This document shows positions 1-12,059 of a DNA stretch of 64,000 bases, one piece after another. The position numbers and the translations under genes are program-made. The notes under the pieces were generated by a model. It made no database searches. It saw nothing but the letters and a program-made list of their open reading frames with translations, and was not told the origin of the DNA. Within the stretch, counting starts at the first letter, position 1. Each line of letters starts with the position of its first letter. Source of the DNA: Sapria himalayana (lineage: Eukaryota; Streptophyta; Magnoliopsida; Malpighiales; Rafflesiaceae); the NCBI GenBank assembly GCA_029783825.1, contig JAREIK010008197.1:59082-123081 (forward strand). Reading direction: 5' to 3'.

Positions 1-117
1 ATATGCATTGGCTTCCTCCATCTTTTTGTTATGAGCTGGTTCTTCTGCACCCACCTCTTACTTTGCCATGCGACTATACTTAGACTCCAAACACACGAAA
101 ATAACACAGACTCCGCC
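1..117 (-). other. Unassigned sequence, possibly LINE 3'-UTR
   Basis: This is moderately GC-rich sequence just before the first TTCTTATTC tail. Its pyrimidine-rich style and an 'aacacagactccgc' stretch recall the LINE 3'-UTR near 41.89 kb, so it may be the truncated body of one more LINE copy. No coding signal was seen. Confidence 0.25.
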
Positions 118-472
118 TTAATCTTTTTATTCTTCTTATTCTTCTTATTCTTCTTATTCTTATTATTCTTTTGTATTCTTTTTATTTTTTTATTCTTTAT
201 TTACTTCTTATTCTTCTTCATATTCTTCTTTCTCTTATTATTCTTCTTATTTTTCTTATTATTCTTATTCTCCTTAATCTCTTTAATATGTTTATTCTAC
301 ATATTTTTATTATTATTAGTATAATTATTATTATTCTCTGTATTCTTCTTATTATTCTTATTCTTCATATTCTTATTATATTTTTTTAGTCTTCTTAATA
401 TTCTTATTTTTCTTATTAGTCTTATTATTCTTATTCTCTTTTATTCTTCTTATTCTTTTTTTTTTAAAAGTT
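118..472 (-). repeat. LINE 3' microsatellite tail, copy 1
   Basis: An imperfect run of TTCTTATT / TTCTTCTTATT units reads as (AATAAGAAG)n on the minus strand. It directly follows a short A-run and the conserved LINE 3'-UTR end on the minus strand. I read it as the 3' tail of the LINE fragment beginning at about 473. Low-complexity open frames in it (Leu/Phe/Ile on one strand, Lys/Asn on the other) are not genes. Confidence 0.8.
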
Positions 473-1540
473 GTTTATTAATTATAACCCACTCTTTTAG
501 CGGAGGAATACCATTGGTACAAACTTACAACTATCCTTCTCCCCTTTACACCCCTTTCTAGCTTTTAGTAATAACTATTTAATAAACAAAGAAATAACTA
601 TAAGGACTTTCTCTAAATAACACAATTTGGTACGATGAAAGCTCTGTTAGGCCTTCCATTTTCTATTAGCTTTCTTGCCTCGCTTCAAATTAGTCTGAAT
701 ATCTTTTTGCTCAACCCATGTAAGATATCCCCTTTTCCCTTTGTTAAGCTTTCAACTTTCCCACATGTCCTCTACCACTTTCAAGGTATTCTTCTTTGAA
801 CTATCTTGTCGTCCCCGGCCACTTTACCTAATTGCTTTTGCCTTCATTTTACCGGATGCCACTTGCAAAACTAATTACTGCATCATACCTGTATGCCAGC
901 CCTTAACCCCCAATTTCCCTTAAAATTTCAACATATTTACTAACAAAAAATATAAGCCTCCTTGTTAGATCTTTCTGCTACTCCTATTGTTCCCCATTGC
1001 TATTTTTATTCTTCCATCATCTTGATCTATCCGCCATTCTACCTCTATCTGGAGCCTTGATGGTCTTGTTGAGAATATAAACCATAAAAAACCCCTAACA
1101 AGTGGCCTTCTGACTCTACTAATTTAAAACCAGCCAAACATGGCCCCTTCAAAGTTACACATTAAGACTTAAACGATACAACCCACTATAACATTTAGTT
1201 AATATACACAATCAATGCAGTACTACTTTCATAGAATAGGCTAATGCAGAACACTCAATTCTACATTTCCTGCTACTTTGCTTCCTATGCAGGTTCCTGC
1301 ATCTCTTCACTAATACACTGATAGCACCCAATTCAACACATGCACTCACCAAAAACACCAAGAAACCTACATACCCCATTCCCAAACCCCCCACCTTTCG
1401 TGCAAAAAGAAAAATAGAAGAATAAAATTAATGCAGATAAGCTCAAGGACCCCCTAGAGCAGAATAACCAGGTTTTCACCCATACACTCAATTCTATCTA
1501 GTCTAGTTAATCATTTTAAGAATAAGATTTTTCTGCACGA
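473..1540 (-). mobile_element. 5'-truncated LINE, 3'-UTR only (copy 1)
   Basis: The first ~90 bases contain the 3'-end block shared by four copies in the window: an AATAAA-like signal, then 'ggaggaataccattg' and a pyrimidine-rich stretch (+ strand reading). The same block sits at about 3640-3730, 5716-5815 and 41345-41440. The rest is pyrimidine-rich, with no recognisable coding domain, and resembles the ~1.2-kb 3'-UTR of the larger LINE at 41.3-42.6 kb. It ends where the next copy's tail starts. The truncation is typical of incomplete target-primed reverse transcription. Confidence 0.6.
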
Positions 1541-3633
1541 AAAAAGCTTATTCTTATTATTTTTCATATTTTTTTAATTCTTCTTATTCTTCTTATTTTT
1601 AATAATATTTTTATTGTTCTAATTCTTCTTATTCCTCTCATATTCTTATTCTTCTTATTCTTTTTATTCTTCTTATACTTCTTATTATTAATCAACCTAT
1701 TCTTCTTATTTTTCATATTCTTCTAATTCTTATTTTTAATAATCTTCTTATTCTTTTTATTCTTCTTATTCTTCTTATAATTCTTATTCATCTTATTCTT
1801 CTTATTATTCTTATATTAGTATTTTTCTTATTGTTTTTAATATTCTAATTCTTCTTATTATTCTTATTCTTCTTATTTTTATTTTTCTTCTTATTCTTTT
1901 TATTTTTCTTATTCTTATTCTTTTTTATTTTTCTTATTCTTCTTCTTGTTCTTCTAATTCTTCTTATTCTACTTTTCTGCTTATTCGTCTTATTATTCTT
2001 ATTATTCTTATTATTCATATTTTTCTTATTCTTCTTATTCTTCTTATTCTTCTTATTCTTCTTATTCTTAATATTCTTCTTATTCTTCTTATTCTACTTA
2101 TTCGTCTTATTATTCTTATTATTCATATTCTTCTTATTCTTCTTATTCTTATTATACTTCTTATTTTTCATATTCTTCTTATTTTTCGTATTCTTCTTAT
2201 TTTCTTATTCTTCTTATTCTTCATATTCTTTTTCATACTATTCTTCTTATTCTTCTTATTCTTATGTTTCTTTTTTTCGTCTGCTTTTCTTATTATTCTT
2301 ATTTTTTTATTCTTGTTTTTCTTCTTATTCTTTTATTCTTCTAATTCTTCTTATTCTTCTTATTCTTATTATTCTTCTTATTATTCTTATTATTCTTATT
2401 CTTTTTATTCGTCTTATTCTTTTTATTCTCCTTATTCTTATTATTCATTATTATTATTCCTTTTCTTTTTATTCTTTTTTACTTCTTATTCTTATTATTC
2501 TTCATTTTTCTGTTATTCTTCTTATTTATCTTATTCTTATTATTATTCTTATTCTTGTTATATTTAATTTCTTTAATATGTTTATTCTTCTTATTCTTCT
2601 AATTTTCTTATTCTTCTAATTTTTCTTATTCTTCTTATTCTTTTTATTTTTCTTATTCTTCTTATTCTTCTTATTCTTCTTATTCTTCATTTTCTTCTTA
2701 TCTTTCTTATTCTTCTTATTATACTTTTTCTTATTAGTATTCTTTTTCTTCTTATTATTCTTATTCTTCTAATTTCTTATTCTTCTTATTATTCTTGATC
2801 TTCATAATCTTCTCATTCTTCTTAATATTTTTAGTCTTCTAATTCTTCTTATTCTTCTTATTCTTCTTATTCTTCTTATTATGCTTATACTTCTTATTCT
2901 TCTTATGCTCCTTATTCTTCTTATTCTTCTTATTATTCATATGCTTCTTATTCTTTATATTCTTCTTATTCTTATTATTCTTTTTATTTCTTATTTTTAT
3001 TTTTTTTCTAATTATTTTATTCTTATTATTCTACTTATTCTTCTTATTCTACTTAATATTCTTATTATTCTTATTCTTCTCATTCTTCTTATTCTTCTTA
3101 TTCTTCTTATTTTTTTTATTCTAATTATTCTTATTTTTCTACTTATTCTACTTATTCTTCTTATTCTTATTAATCATCTTACTCTTCTTATTTTTCTTAT
3201 TCTTCTTATTCTTCTTATTCTTCTTATTCTTCTTTCTCTTCTTATTCCTTTTACTCTTCTTATTCTTATTACTCTTCTTATTCTTCTTACTCTTCTAATT
3301 CTTCTTATTTTGCTTATTCTTCTTATTCTTCTTATTCTTCTTATTCTTCTTATTCTTCTTATTCTTCTTATTCTTCTTATTCTTCTTATTCTTCTTATTC
3401 TTCTTATTCTTCTTATTCTTCTTATTCTTCTTATTCTTCTTATGCTTCTTATTCTTCTTATTCTTATTATTCTCTTATTCTTATTATTCTTCTTATTCTC
3501 CTTATTTTCTTTATTTTCTGATTCATTTATTCTTATTATTCTTCTTATTTTTTTTTCTGATTCTTTTATTCTTATTATTCTACTTATTCCTTTTATTCTA
3601 CTTCTTATTCTTATTCTTCTTTTTTCTTTTTTT
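1541..3633 (-). repeat. LINE 3' microsatellite tail, copy 2 (about 2.1 kb)
   Basis: Nearly 2.1 kb of TTCTTATTC-type repeat (AATAAGAAG on the LINE sense strand). The most regular stretch is about 3305-3450, where the 9-nt unit repeats without error many times. Elsewhere units vary between TTATTCTTA, TTCTTATTT and TTCTTATTA. It abuts an A-run and the conserved LINE 3' end at about 3634. Frames open through it are artefacts of the 9-nt period. Confidence 0.85.
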
Positions 3634-4690
3634 TAAAATTTTTGTTTTATTATTATAACTCTCTCTTTTGGCGTAGGAATACCATTTTTACAAACTAAAG
3701 ACTACCCTTTCCCCTTTTACATCCAGTTCTTAAAATAAAAAACAAGACAAGTTCTAGCCTATATTAATATTCGAATATATCATTCCCTAATAATCTTATG
3801 CGTAATGTTGAATTTTGAATCTGATTTCCTACTAACCCTTTGGAAGTTTTCTTACTCCTTCATTTTGCAACTTCTTGGCTCTTTTCCTGCTCCCCTCGTT
3901 TTGTTCTTCTCCTAGAGTTCCTTCATTTTCCTTCATTTTCCTTTGATCCTCCTCCCTCCGCAGCATAGTGAAGAGGCTTGAACAAATCCCAAAGATGAGC
4001 AGACTCCAAACAACCGACCGACCAAACACCCCCATACACTCATAGCAAACTCAGACCACTACTTGCCTGACTTTTTTACAAACACCTTATATGCTGTTTA
4101 TAGGATGCTCGGCAAGCAGTCATTTCACATCAAATTGACCCAAAACTATGACTCACAGATATGCACTACATAAACGATACAGACGCACAGCATAGACAAG
4201 TTACAGACATCCTAAATGTCGATAGACCCTTAGCAAAATCGCCTGTAAATAGGTTACCAACGCTTGGCCCTTGTTTTTTGTCCAACTCTAAATCCTCCAG
4301 CCCTCTCAAGTCTGCAAAAAAGATAACAGGAGATCTACACCTTTATATACTCATTACCTGCACAGAATATTGGTACAGTCTAGAAAAACTATATCAACAT
4401 CTTCCCCCTTTAAATCCTTCTCCACCGGTTCATATCTTCAAAATGTTTCTGGATTGGCGCATGCCTTATTGCCCTTTTGCTGTGCTTTATTTCTCTTCTA
4501 TCTTGAGCTGCCCACGTTATCCAGCTTTGAGGGCCCTTGTTCTATCCTCTTTGTGCTTCCTTCCTTCGGCTTCTTGTGTGCTTGATGCTTCCTTTCCTAT
4601 CTACTTGAACTGCAGTAAACTGACTCCCTGACTAGAGTATAGCCACCAAGCACTTACAGCCTAGACTGTAAGTGACCGACCCCCCGACTC
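3634..4690 (-). mobile_element. 5'-truncated LINE, 3'-UTR only (copy 2)
   Basis: This begins with the conserved 3'-end block (AATAAA-like signal, then the 'ggaataccat' motif on +). About 1 kb of pyrimidine-rich sequence without coding domains follows. Size and character match the LINE 3'-UTR seen downstream of RNase H at 41.3-42.6 kb. It stops where the tail of copy 3 begins, so copies 1, 2 and 3 lie head to tail in one orientation. Confidence 0.6.
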
Positions 4691-5716
4691 ACCTTATTCT
4701 TCTTATTATTCTTATTTTTTTATTCTAATTATTTTTATTTTTCTTCTTATTCTTCTTATTATTCTATTTCTTATTATTCTTCTTAGTCTTCTTATTCTTC
4801 TTATTTTGCTTATTCTTCTTATTCTTTTATTCTTCTTTTTCTTCCTATTCATCTTATCCTTCTTATTCTTCTTATTTTTATTAATAATTCTTATTCTTAT
4901 TATTCTTCTTATTTTTCATATTCTTTTTATTCTTCTTATTATTCTTTTATTGTTATCATTCTTATTCTCCTAAATCTTCTTATTCTTCTTATTTTTCTTA
5001 TTCTCCCTATTCTTCTTATTTTTCTTATTCTACTTATTTTTATTATAATTCTTATTCAAATTTTTATTCTTATTCTTCATATTCTTTTTATTCTTCTTAT
5101 TCTTCCTATTCTTTTTATTCTTCTTATTATTCTTATTTTTCTTTTTCTTTTTATTCTCTAAAATCTTTTTATTCTTCTTATTCTTCTTATTGTTCTTATT
5201 CTACATATTATTCTTATTTTTCTTTTTCTTCTTATTTTTATCATTTTTATGATTCAAATTCTTCTTATTCTTCTTATTCTTCTTAATCTCCTTAATCTTT
5301 TTATTATTCTTATTCATCTAATTCTTCTAAGTCTACTAACCTTCTAATTCTTCATATTCTTCTTATTCTTCTTATTCTTCTTATTCTTCGAATTCTTTTT
5401 TTTCTATTTCTTATTATTCTAATTATTTTTATTCTTCTAATTCTTCTTATTCTTTGTATTCTTCTTAGTATTCTTATTTCTTCTTATTCTTATTAGTCTT
5501 TTTAATCTTTTTATTACTTTTATACTTCTTATTCTTTTTATTCTTTCTTATTGTTCTTATTCTTTTTATTGTTCTTATTCTTCTTATTCTTTTCATTCTT
5601 TTTTATTCTTCTTATTCTTCATATTTTTTTTATTCTCTTTAATCTTCTTAATATGTTTATTCTTATTATTCTTCTAATTCTTCTAATTCTTATTATTATT
5701 ATTATTTTTTTTTTTT
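4691..5716 (-). repeat. LINE 3' microsatellite tail, copy 3 (about 1.0 kb)
   Basis: An imperfect TTCTTATTC-type array, more diverged than copy 2 and with many TTATTATTC variants. Next to the LINE end the tail starts (minus strand) with about a dozen A residues, then a few AAT units, then the 9-nt units. This suggests an A-tail graded into a microsatellite. Confidence 0.8.
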
Positions 5717-7134
5717 CAAAGTTTATTTTATTAATTATAATAGCCATCTCTTTTGGCGGTGGAATACCATTGTTACAAGCTAATACTATCCTCTGCCCTT
5801 TTACACCCATATCAAAATTAAAGAAATAAAACAAACAATAATAAAATCTTATTTAATCTAAGATGCCTAAATTCTTAATTCATAAGAATCTCCTAGTTTT
5901 AGTTCCGATAGATTTAACAATAATATCTGCCTAAATGTTCTGCCTGCATTTTCTTTCATGTTTTTGATTGAAGTTTCCTTGATCTTTATGCATGAGCCTC
6001 TTGCCTTCTTGTGCTGCCTTTATTATCCTTTTTGTTGTTGTCCTGATATATATGTTTAATTTCTTCTGTGCTTTTGCGTAGAATCTGCCTATACTTTCCA
6101 AATTCACCTCTGTCTGCCTTTAAGTTCCTCCCTCCTGTTGTTTCACTCTGCCTTCAAATACTTCTTGCTATTGTTGTTTTTAACCCTAAGGCTCAAATAC
6201 TTCTTGTGCTGTTGTCCTGATATTATTGCGCTTCTTCTATTTTTTGCCATGATCTTATTTACCCCTAGGGCTTCTTCTTATTCTCTATTACACAACAAAG
6301 AATAACAGACAAACATAACAAGCTGCACTAGTCTTGCTTCTGTCTATGTGTTTTTATCAATCATTGTAGAATGGTTGATATTGGACTAGCTTCCCTGCAC
6401 TTTTAAGAAACAGAACAAAACATTATACATTTATCACCTTCTTTCTTTTGTTGATTTAGCGGTACATTCATCACCACCCTATAAAATTTTTCTTATCATG
6501 ATTTACACGACCAGGATGCTAAATCATACCAACTGCCTTTATCCTGCATATTTCACAGATCACCGCAAAGCATTGACTACATTTACATTGTCTCTCCTGT
6601 AGTTTCAGACTTCCTCTAGAAGCATTATTTAGCAGTTTTAGCATCTCTGTTACACAAAATAACAAAAAAAAACAAAATCTTTTTCACTACTTCCATCTCT
6701 GTGACATTAACAAGATCTTCATTCCATTAACTCTAGCACTTGCTCTTTCAAGAAAAACTAAACAATTTGTTGTTGCCTTCTGACAACAGCATGCATCATC
6801 CTCACTACCATTCATCCATAAATTAACATAAAGTAAAACTATCAATAAATTCACTGTAAGGTCCCAAACAGAATATGTTTAAGCATAGCACAGGACTGGG
6901 ATACTAAACACATTACACATGCAGAAAATTTTTAGGAATCCTACCATAATGCAGTACAGAATCCTATCATGTGATCACATGTTCTTTAAATTTAACCTAC
7001 CATGTCTATAGAGTTAAAGGTTAATTAATATACTAGCACTTTTTTACTTATATACTTCCTAAAAGATTCTTAGAATTAAGTGTTAACTTTCTGAATATAG
7101 GATATCCTATTCATCTAGTTTGTGTAACCTCTAT
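5717..7134 (-). mobile_element. LINE 3'-UTR (copy 3)
   Basis: The conserved LINE 3'-end block occupies about 5717-5815. About 1.3 kb of non-coding, pyrimidine-rich sequence leads up to the RNase H remnant. The distance from RNase H to the tail (about 1.4 kb) is close to that in the larger LINE (about 1.2 kb), which supports one family. Confidence 0.65.
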
Positions 7135-7472
7135 ATTTAGTGGGCATGTTTTGAGCATCAAAGACCTGATTTATTAATTTTTCACCTTCTTTAGCTAGTT
7201 TATCGGCTACTTAATTCACTTCTTTAAATATGTGCATAATACTGCAATTTAGCTCGTGAACCAATTGTATGATTCCTTCTATGTCATTTATATATTTCCA
7301 AAGCAATCTCTAACCTTTAATAATACCTACTAACATACTTTAATCAGTTTGTATTTAAATGTTCTTTATTTTTCTATCTTTAATCCAGACAAAAGTGCCT
7401 GGATTTCAGACTGCATAGGATTATTAGCTTTCAACTTCTTAGTAATTGCCCAAATCATCTTTCCATCTAATA
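7135..7472 (-). pseudogene. LINE RNase H domain remnant (copy 3)
   Basis: Read on the minus strand, this gives a plant LINE-type RNase H (RVT_3) segment. The N-terminal half has 'NPMQSEIQALLSGL', matching the alpha-helix with the catalytic Glu (AE..AL..GL in the family). The C-terminal half has 'IMHIFKEVN' then 'VADKLAKEG', matching the 'H..REAN..AD.LA..G' motif that carries the last catalytic Asp. There is at least one stop, and a frameshifted stretch lies in between. In L1-type plant LINEs this domain ends ORF2 and sits just before the 3'-UTR, as here. The body is cut at about 7472, where the AT-rich unit begins. Confidence 0.75.
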
Positions 7473-8140
7473 ACATGCTTTTACATACCTATAATAGGCT
7501 AAAACTCTACCCAAAAAATTCGGATAAACACAAATATATTCACATATATATAAAAATAGTTATTATAGACATGAATAACCACAAATTAAAGTTGATTGTC
7601 ATTCAGCTTCAACAAAAATTTAATTAAATAATTTAATATTTTTATATTAAATTGAATAAAAACAGAACTATAAATGAAAATTTTAAATTAAACAAAAAAA
7701 ATTTATTTAATAACTTATTCTAATACAATATTTTAAATAAATAAAACAAAAAATAACAAAATTATATTACATCTTATTAATCAATGCATCTACTCTACTG
7801 TGCATAAAGTATAATCTATCCACGTATTAACGTTGCTTTCTCTCCCTCTGCTCCTCCAATCACCAACTTTATGCTGCGAAAAAATTGTCTGGGTCATGGT
7901 GCTTCATGTCTATTGAAAATTTCCTTCACTTATTCAAGCTTTGTATTGGAAACAATGTGGCACCATATATGTAAGACATTTAAACCACACAATCAAATCA
8001 AAATAATTTAAAAGAAACTATGTTTTGATAAATATAAATTACTGTAGTAAATGCATACATATATACTCAGTATATATGTACATAAAATACTGTAGTATTA
8101 TACGTACGTATATATTGACTATATACGTACGTAAATACCA
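7473..8140 (+). repeat. AT-rich element unit, copy 1
   Basis: About 670 bp that recurs as a direct copy at about 8641-9375 and, inverted, at about 24290-24945. Shared landmarks in order: 'cttttacatacctataat', an AT-rich block, 'gttgctttctctcc', 'ttatacaagctt'-like sequence, and alternating TATATGTACATA palindromes at the end. It starts exactly where the LINE RNase H stops. The third copy lies just inside the right end of the CACTA element, so I infer a CACTA-associated sequence. No coding capacity. Confidence 0.7.
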
Positions 8141-8640
8141 TATTTGTTGCCGTTGGTGCTGTTCCCACTATCACTGCTGCTCCTGCCGTTGCCCATGTCA
8201 CTGTCGCTGCTACAAGTGCTGTTGTAGTGGCTGTCGGTGATGCCATTACTGTCAGTGCTACCGGTGCCACTACCCCTACCACTACCACTACTACCTCTAC
8301 TGCCGATGCTACCAGTGCCGCTGCCACTGGTGTTACCGTTGCTGCTGCCGCTGCCCTGGCTACCACCGCTACCCCACTACCGCCGCTGCCACAAGCCCAC
8401 AACTACACCACTACCACTGCTACATCGCTGCCGTTGATGCTGCCGCTGCCTCCGCTACAACCTGCTGCCACTGATGCCGCCACTGCTGCTGCCACCACAG
8501 CCACTAACGCCGCTGCCACCGTTGTCGCAGCTGCTCCCACTACTGCTTCTGCAGCCACTACCGCCACCTCTGCCACTATCGCTACTACCTTCACTGTCGA
8601 TGCTGCCACTGCTATCACTGTCGCTGCCACCACTACAAAT
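8141..8640 (+). repeat. GC-rich triplet array (GCTGCC/CCACTG type)
   Basis: Degenerate tandem triplets, mostly GCT, GCC, ACC and ACT, give long open frames on both strands with Ala/Thr/Pro or Val/Ala composition. These are period artefacts, not proteins. The array lies between the two direct copies of the AT-rich unit, and the same class of array adjoins the inverted third copy (about 24050-24285). The array therefore travels with the unit. Its GC content contrasts strongly with the flanks. Confidence 0.75.
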
Positions 8641-9375
8641 AATATGCTTTTACATATCTATAATAGGCTAAAACTCTGCCCAAAAAATTTGAAGACACAC
8701 AAACATATTCACAGATATATAAAAATAGTTATTATAGACATGAACAAACACATATTAAAGTTGATTGTCATATAGCTTCAACAAAAAATTAATTAATATT
8801 TTTATATTTTTATATTAAATTGAATAAAAATAGAAACTATAAATGAAAATTTTAAATTAAACAAAAAAATATTTTAATAACTTATTCTAATACAATATTT
8901 TAAATAACTAAAACAAAAAAATAACAAAATTATATTACATTTTTTTAATCAATATATCTACCGACTGTGCATAAACTATAATCAATCTATTCATACATTG
9001 ATGTTGCTTTCTCTTTCTCTACTCCTCCGATCACTAACTTTCTACTGCGAAAAAGTTGTCCGAGTCATGGTGCGTAATATCTATTGAAAAATTCTTTCAC
9101 TTATACAAGCTTCGAATAGGAAACAATGCGGTACCATATCTGTAAGAAATTTAAACAACTCAATAAAATCAAAATAAATAAAAAAAAAACTATATTTTGA
9201 TAGATATTTATTACCACAGTAAATATGTACCATATATACAGTATATGTACATATAAACTCTAGTATTATGCGTACATATATGTTGAGTACATGTATACGC
9301 AGTATATATGTACATAAAATACTATAGTATTATATGTACGTATATACTATTTATACGTACATATTTTGGTGGCAA
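8641..9375 (+). repeat. AT-rich element unit, copy 2
   Basis: Direct repeat of 7473-8140, about 85-90 percent identical by eye. Its distal end has an extra run of TATATGTACATA-type palindromes (about 9225-9365). Together with copy 1 it flanks the triplet array, which suggests a partial tandem duplication of a unit-plus-triplets module. Confidence 0.7.
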
Positions 9376-9939
9376 GAATCTTTGTTAATGTATTTTTTGA
9401 AAAATTATCTATATTCATGATTTATTTATAATAATAATCAAAAACAAATATCTTATTCTGAGAATTAATGAATTGTTTGATTTGTTGTATATAATAAAGC
9501 ATTATGTAAAATTGATTTGTGATCTAATTATCATGAAATAAAAAATTAAAAAAATATTCTTTTATGAAACATGTGCCAAAATATAAAACACATATAAGTG
9601 ATCAATATATTTAATGTCAAAATGGGGGACGTCTACTCCCCATTTTTTGTCAAAAAAAGGAGCATAAACTCCTTTTTTTGTTTTATTATTTTTCTAGCAT
9701 AGATCAACATATAATAAGCATTGAGATTTCAAAAGTATATATTTCTTACATTCACCTAATTCATAGTGAAGAAGAGAGGAAAAGAGAAGAGCCCATTATA
9801 TAGGTAAGCATGTGCCGAACAATGTAAATTTTGTGTTTCATTTAATTTATATATATTTGTTCTCTTTCATAAATCTAACAAATAGGAAATCAAGTTATTA
9901 TCAACAATTAGTATTGGAGGTTTAGGTTGTGCATTATGA
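9376..9939. other. AT-rich spacer with two small hairpins
   Basis: No gene is seen. Two short inverted repeats lie next to each other at about 9622-9685: AATGGGGGA...TCCCCATT and AAAAGGAG...CTCCTTTT. They could be remains of a regulatory or untranslated leader upstream of the copia gag remnant. No LTR or primer-binding site was recognised. Confidence 0.4.
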
Positions 9940-10860
9940 TGCCCAATTAAGTGAAGTTACTATTGATGATAATAATGAATTTAATGGATAGTAAAAATTT
10001 TGCAGACAATCTCAGCATGTCAAAAGCGGTGTTCTCAATTCTCATACGCAGTGTTTTGCAAGAATTATCTAGAAGAAATCATATTTTGTAGACAGTAATG
10101 ACTGCATATGAAGGAAAAGTTAAAATAAAAAAAATCTATGGAATGAAATTTGGATTATAGAAATTATTGATGGAGGAATATATATACTAAAAAATCTATA
10201 TCAACCTCTTCTGAGGAAGAAGATAGAGTCTGTGAAGAAAGAAGAGCACATATTAGCACTTGAATTCATCTGAAATATGATATCTTACCAACTTACTTTC
10301 AATATAAAAAATGAGAAGAGCATAGTAAGGCTTACGAATGCACTTGCTAGTATATACGAAAAACTAATTGATGCTAAAAAGTGCACATGATGAGGTGTTT
10401 TTTCAATATGAAGTTGACAGAAAGCACATCAATGTCCCAACAACTCAATGAAGTCAACACAATCACAACCCAATTAAGTTTGTTTGGTATTGAAGTCAAT
10501 GATGAAGTATGTGTTTTGATACTTACTGTGTTCTTTATCAAAAATTAACATATTACAATTATAGTTGTGCATAGTTCATCAAGAACTAATAAATTGAAAT
10601 TCGATGATGTTCATGATCTAATTTTCAGCAAGGAGATTCAACAGAAATAGACAAGTGAAACATCAATCTCTTTAGAATTATATACAAAGTTAATTGAAAG
10701 AAATTTAACCAAGAGAAAACGTCAAAGTAAATCAAAAAACAAGAAGTCTAAATCTAAGAATCATTGTAATTATAATAGCTCAAATAGCATTAAGTATTGA
10801 AATTATAGAGAGACAAGACACTATAAAAATCAATGCAAGTGTTAGTTATTTTATAGCACA
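9940..10860 (+). pseudogene. Ty1/copia gag remnant
   Basis: Reading across stops and shifts on the + strand gives a copia-type Gag. In order: a helical segment with 'MSQQLNEVNTITTQLSLFGI' (about 10420-10490), then 'LKFDDVHDLIFSKEIQ' (about 10595-10645), a basic Lys/Arg/Ser stretch, and a zinc-knuckle relic 'NYRETRHYKNQC' (about 10800-10840). In that relic the first Cys of the CCHC knuckle is changed. Gag packages element RNA into virus-like particles. Several stops and the missing knuckle Cys make this a dead copy. Confidence 0.75.
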
Positions 10861-11050
10861 GTAAAATGTATCACGAGTATATGAGTTTAACAAGTAATAA
10901 AGTTAACTCTGAATCTGGATTATCATTTCATAGATATTAATTATTTGGATTAATGATCAAAGTTTTTTCATTATCTAAGCTTACAATAAGTAAATAGTTT
11001 CTAGTGTTTACTCAAGTAAATAATTCTATGGTTAGCTTACAATAAGTAAA
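10861..11050 (+). pseudogene. Possible copia protease relic
   Basis: Downstream of the zinc knuckle, a frame at about 10910-10935 reads 'ESGLSFH'. This resembles the copia aspartic protease motif D-S-G-A-S-x-H, with the catalytic Asp replaced by Glu and Ala by Leu. It lies in the expected Gag-to-protease order. It is short and degenerate, and no integrase or reverse transcriptase follows. Confidence 0.45.
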
Positions 11051-11775
11051 TAGTATCAAGTCCATGGGTATAGAATTTATGAGTTAATGGCTATAGCGGT
11101 GATAAAATATGTGACATCTACTAATCCATATTGGTGGAACTTCTCAAACCCATCAAAAAGTCTTGGCATCAATTAATGTAGGAAATAATGTATGTCAGAT
11201 GAGCTGGATATCGTATATACTTTTATCCAGTATGAATCATATTGATAGTCAATGCTAGGGTATTTATAAGGGAGCCTATTCGGCATTTAATTAAACAAAG
11301 TAATTAAAGTATAGTCAAATATATACATGTTTTTAAATTTCATGTAAATTAGTATCAGTATACATAAAGTTTATTACATTTTATTTAAACTAATTGAAAA
11401 TTGGTCAATAAATGTTTACAGATATTAATTTGACATTAACAGATATTAAATACACTCTTACATTTTATAAGAGTGTATTTTTTACCTATACATAAAGCCA
11501 TGTATAAAATATAGTTTACAGATATTAATTTAATAATACTTATTGGGTAGGCACGACATTATGGAATAATAGATATTTTCATAATGCAAATTTATTAGAC
11601 GTGTATTTCATAATGATGACTTACAAATTTCAAATATACATTATTAAAAGCCTATCATAAAGTTAGAATAACTTTATTTGTGCAAAATATGTATATAATG
11701 TTATATGTATAATACTAATTATATTTGAAATACATGACAAGTATATTGAATGTATTATATATAAAATTATGAAAA

Positions 11776-11808
<33 letters not shown>

Positions 11809-12059
11809 AAGTTATATTAAATATATGTTGTTATATTTATATATAGTTGTGTTTAAGTATACTATTTTTATAGTTATAGATATAATAAAATATACTTATA
11901 TATTTATGCGTACACTACCTAACACAAAACACTCATTTTGTGATTAAACTAAGATATATAGAATATGGTTGAGTGAAAATTATATATAGTTCCAAAATAT
12001 TTATATTTTTAATTATAAAAACATTAAATCAATAATATAATATTATATATATATATATA
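11051..12059. other. AT-rich region without recognised gene
   Basis: Very AT-rich. It contains a perfect short inverted repeat around 'acactctta...taagagtgt' (about 11452-11470) and a TATATA microsatellite at about 11775-11810. No coding or transposon domain was recognised. Confidence 0.6.

Noticed and set aside
2881..3636. 251-codon open frame rich in Leu/Ile
   Set aside because: It is an artefact of the TTCTTATTC 9-nt period in a LINE tail. Every frame of this repeat lacks stops on one or both strands.
8067..8775. Overlapping Ala/Thr/Val/Pro-rich open frames on both strands
   Set aside because: Produced by the degenerate GCT/GCC/ACC triplet array. Both strands and several frames are open at once, which points to repeat structure, not coding.
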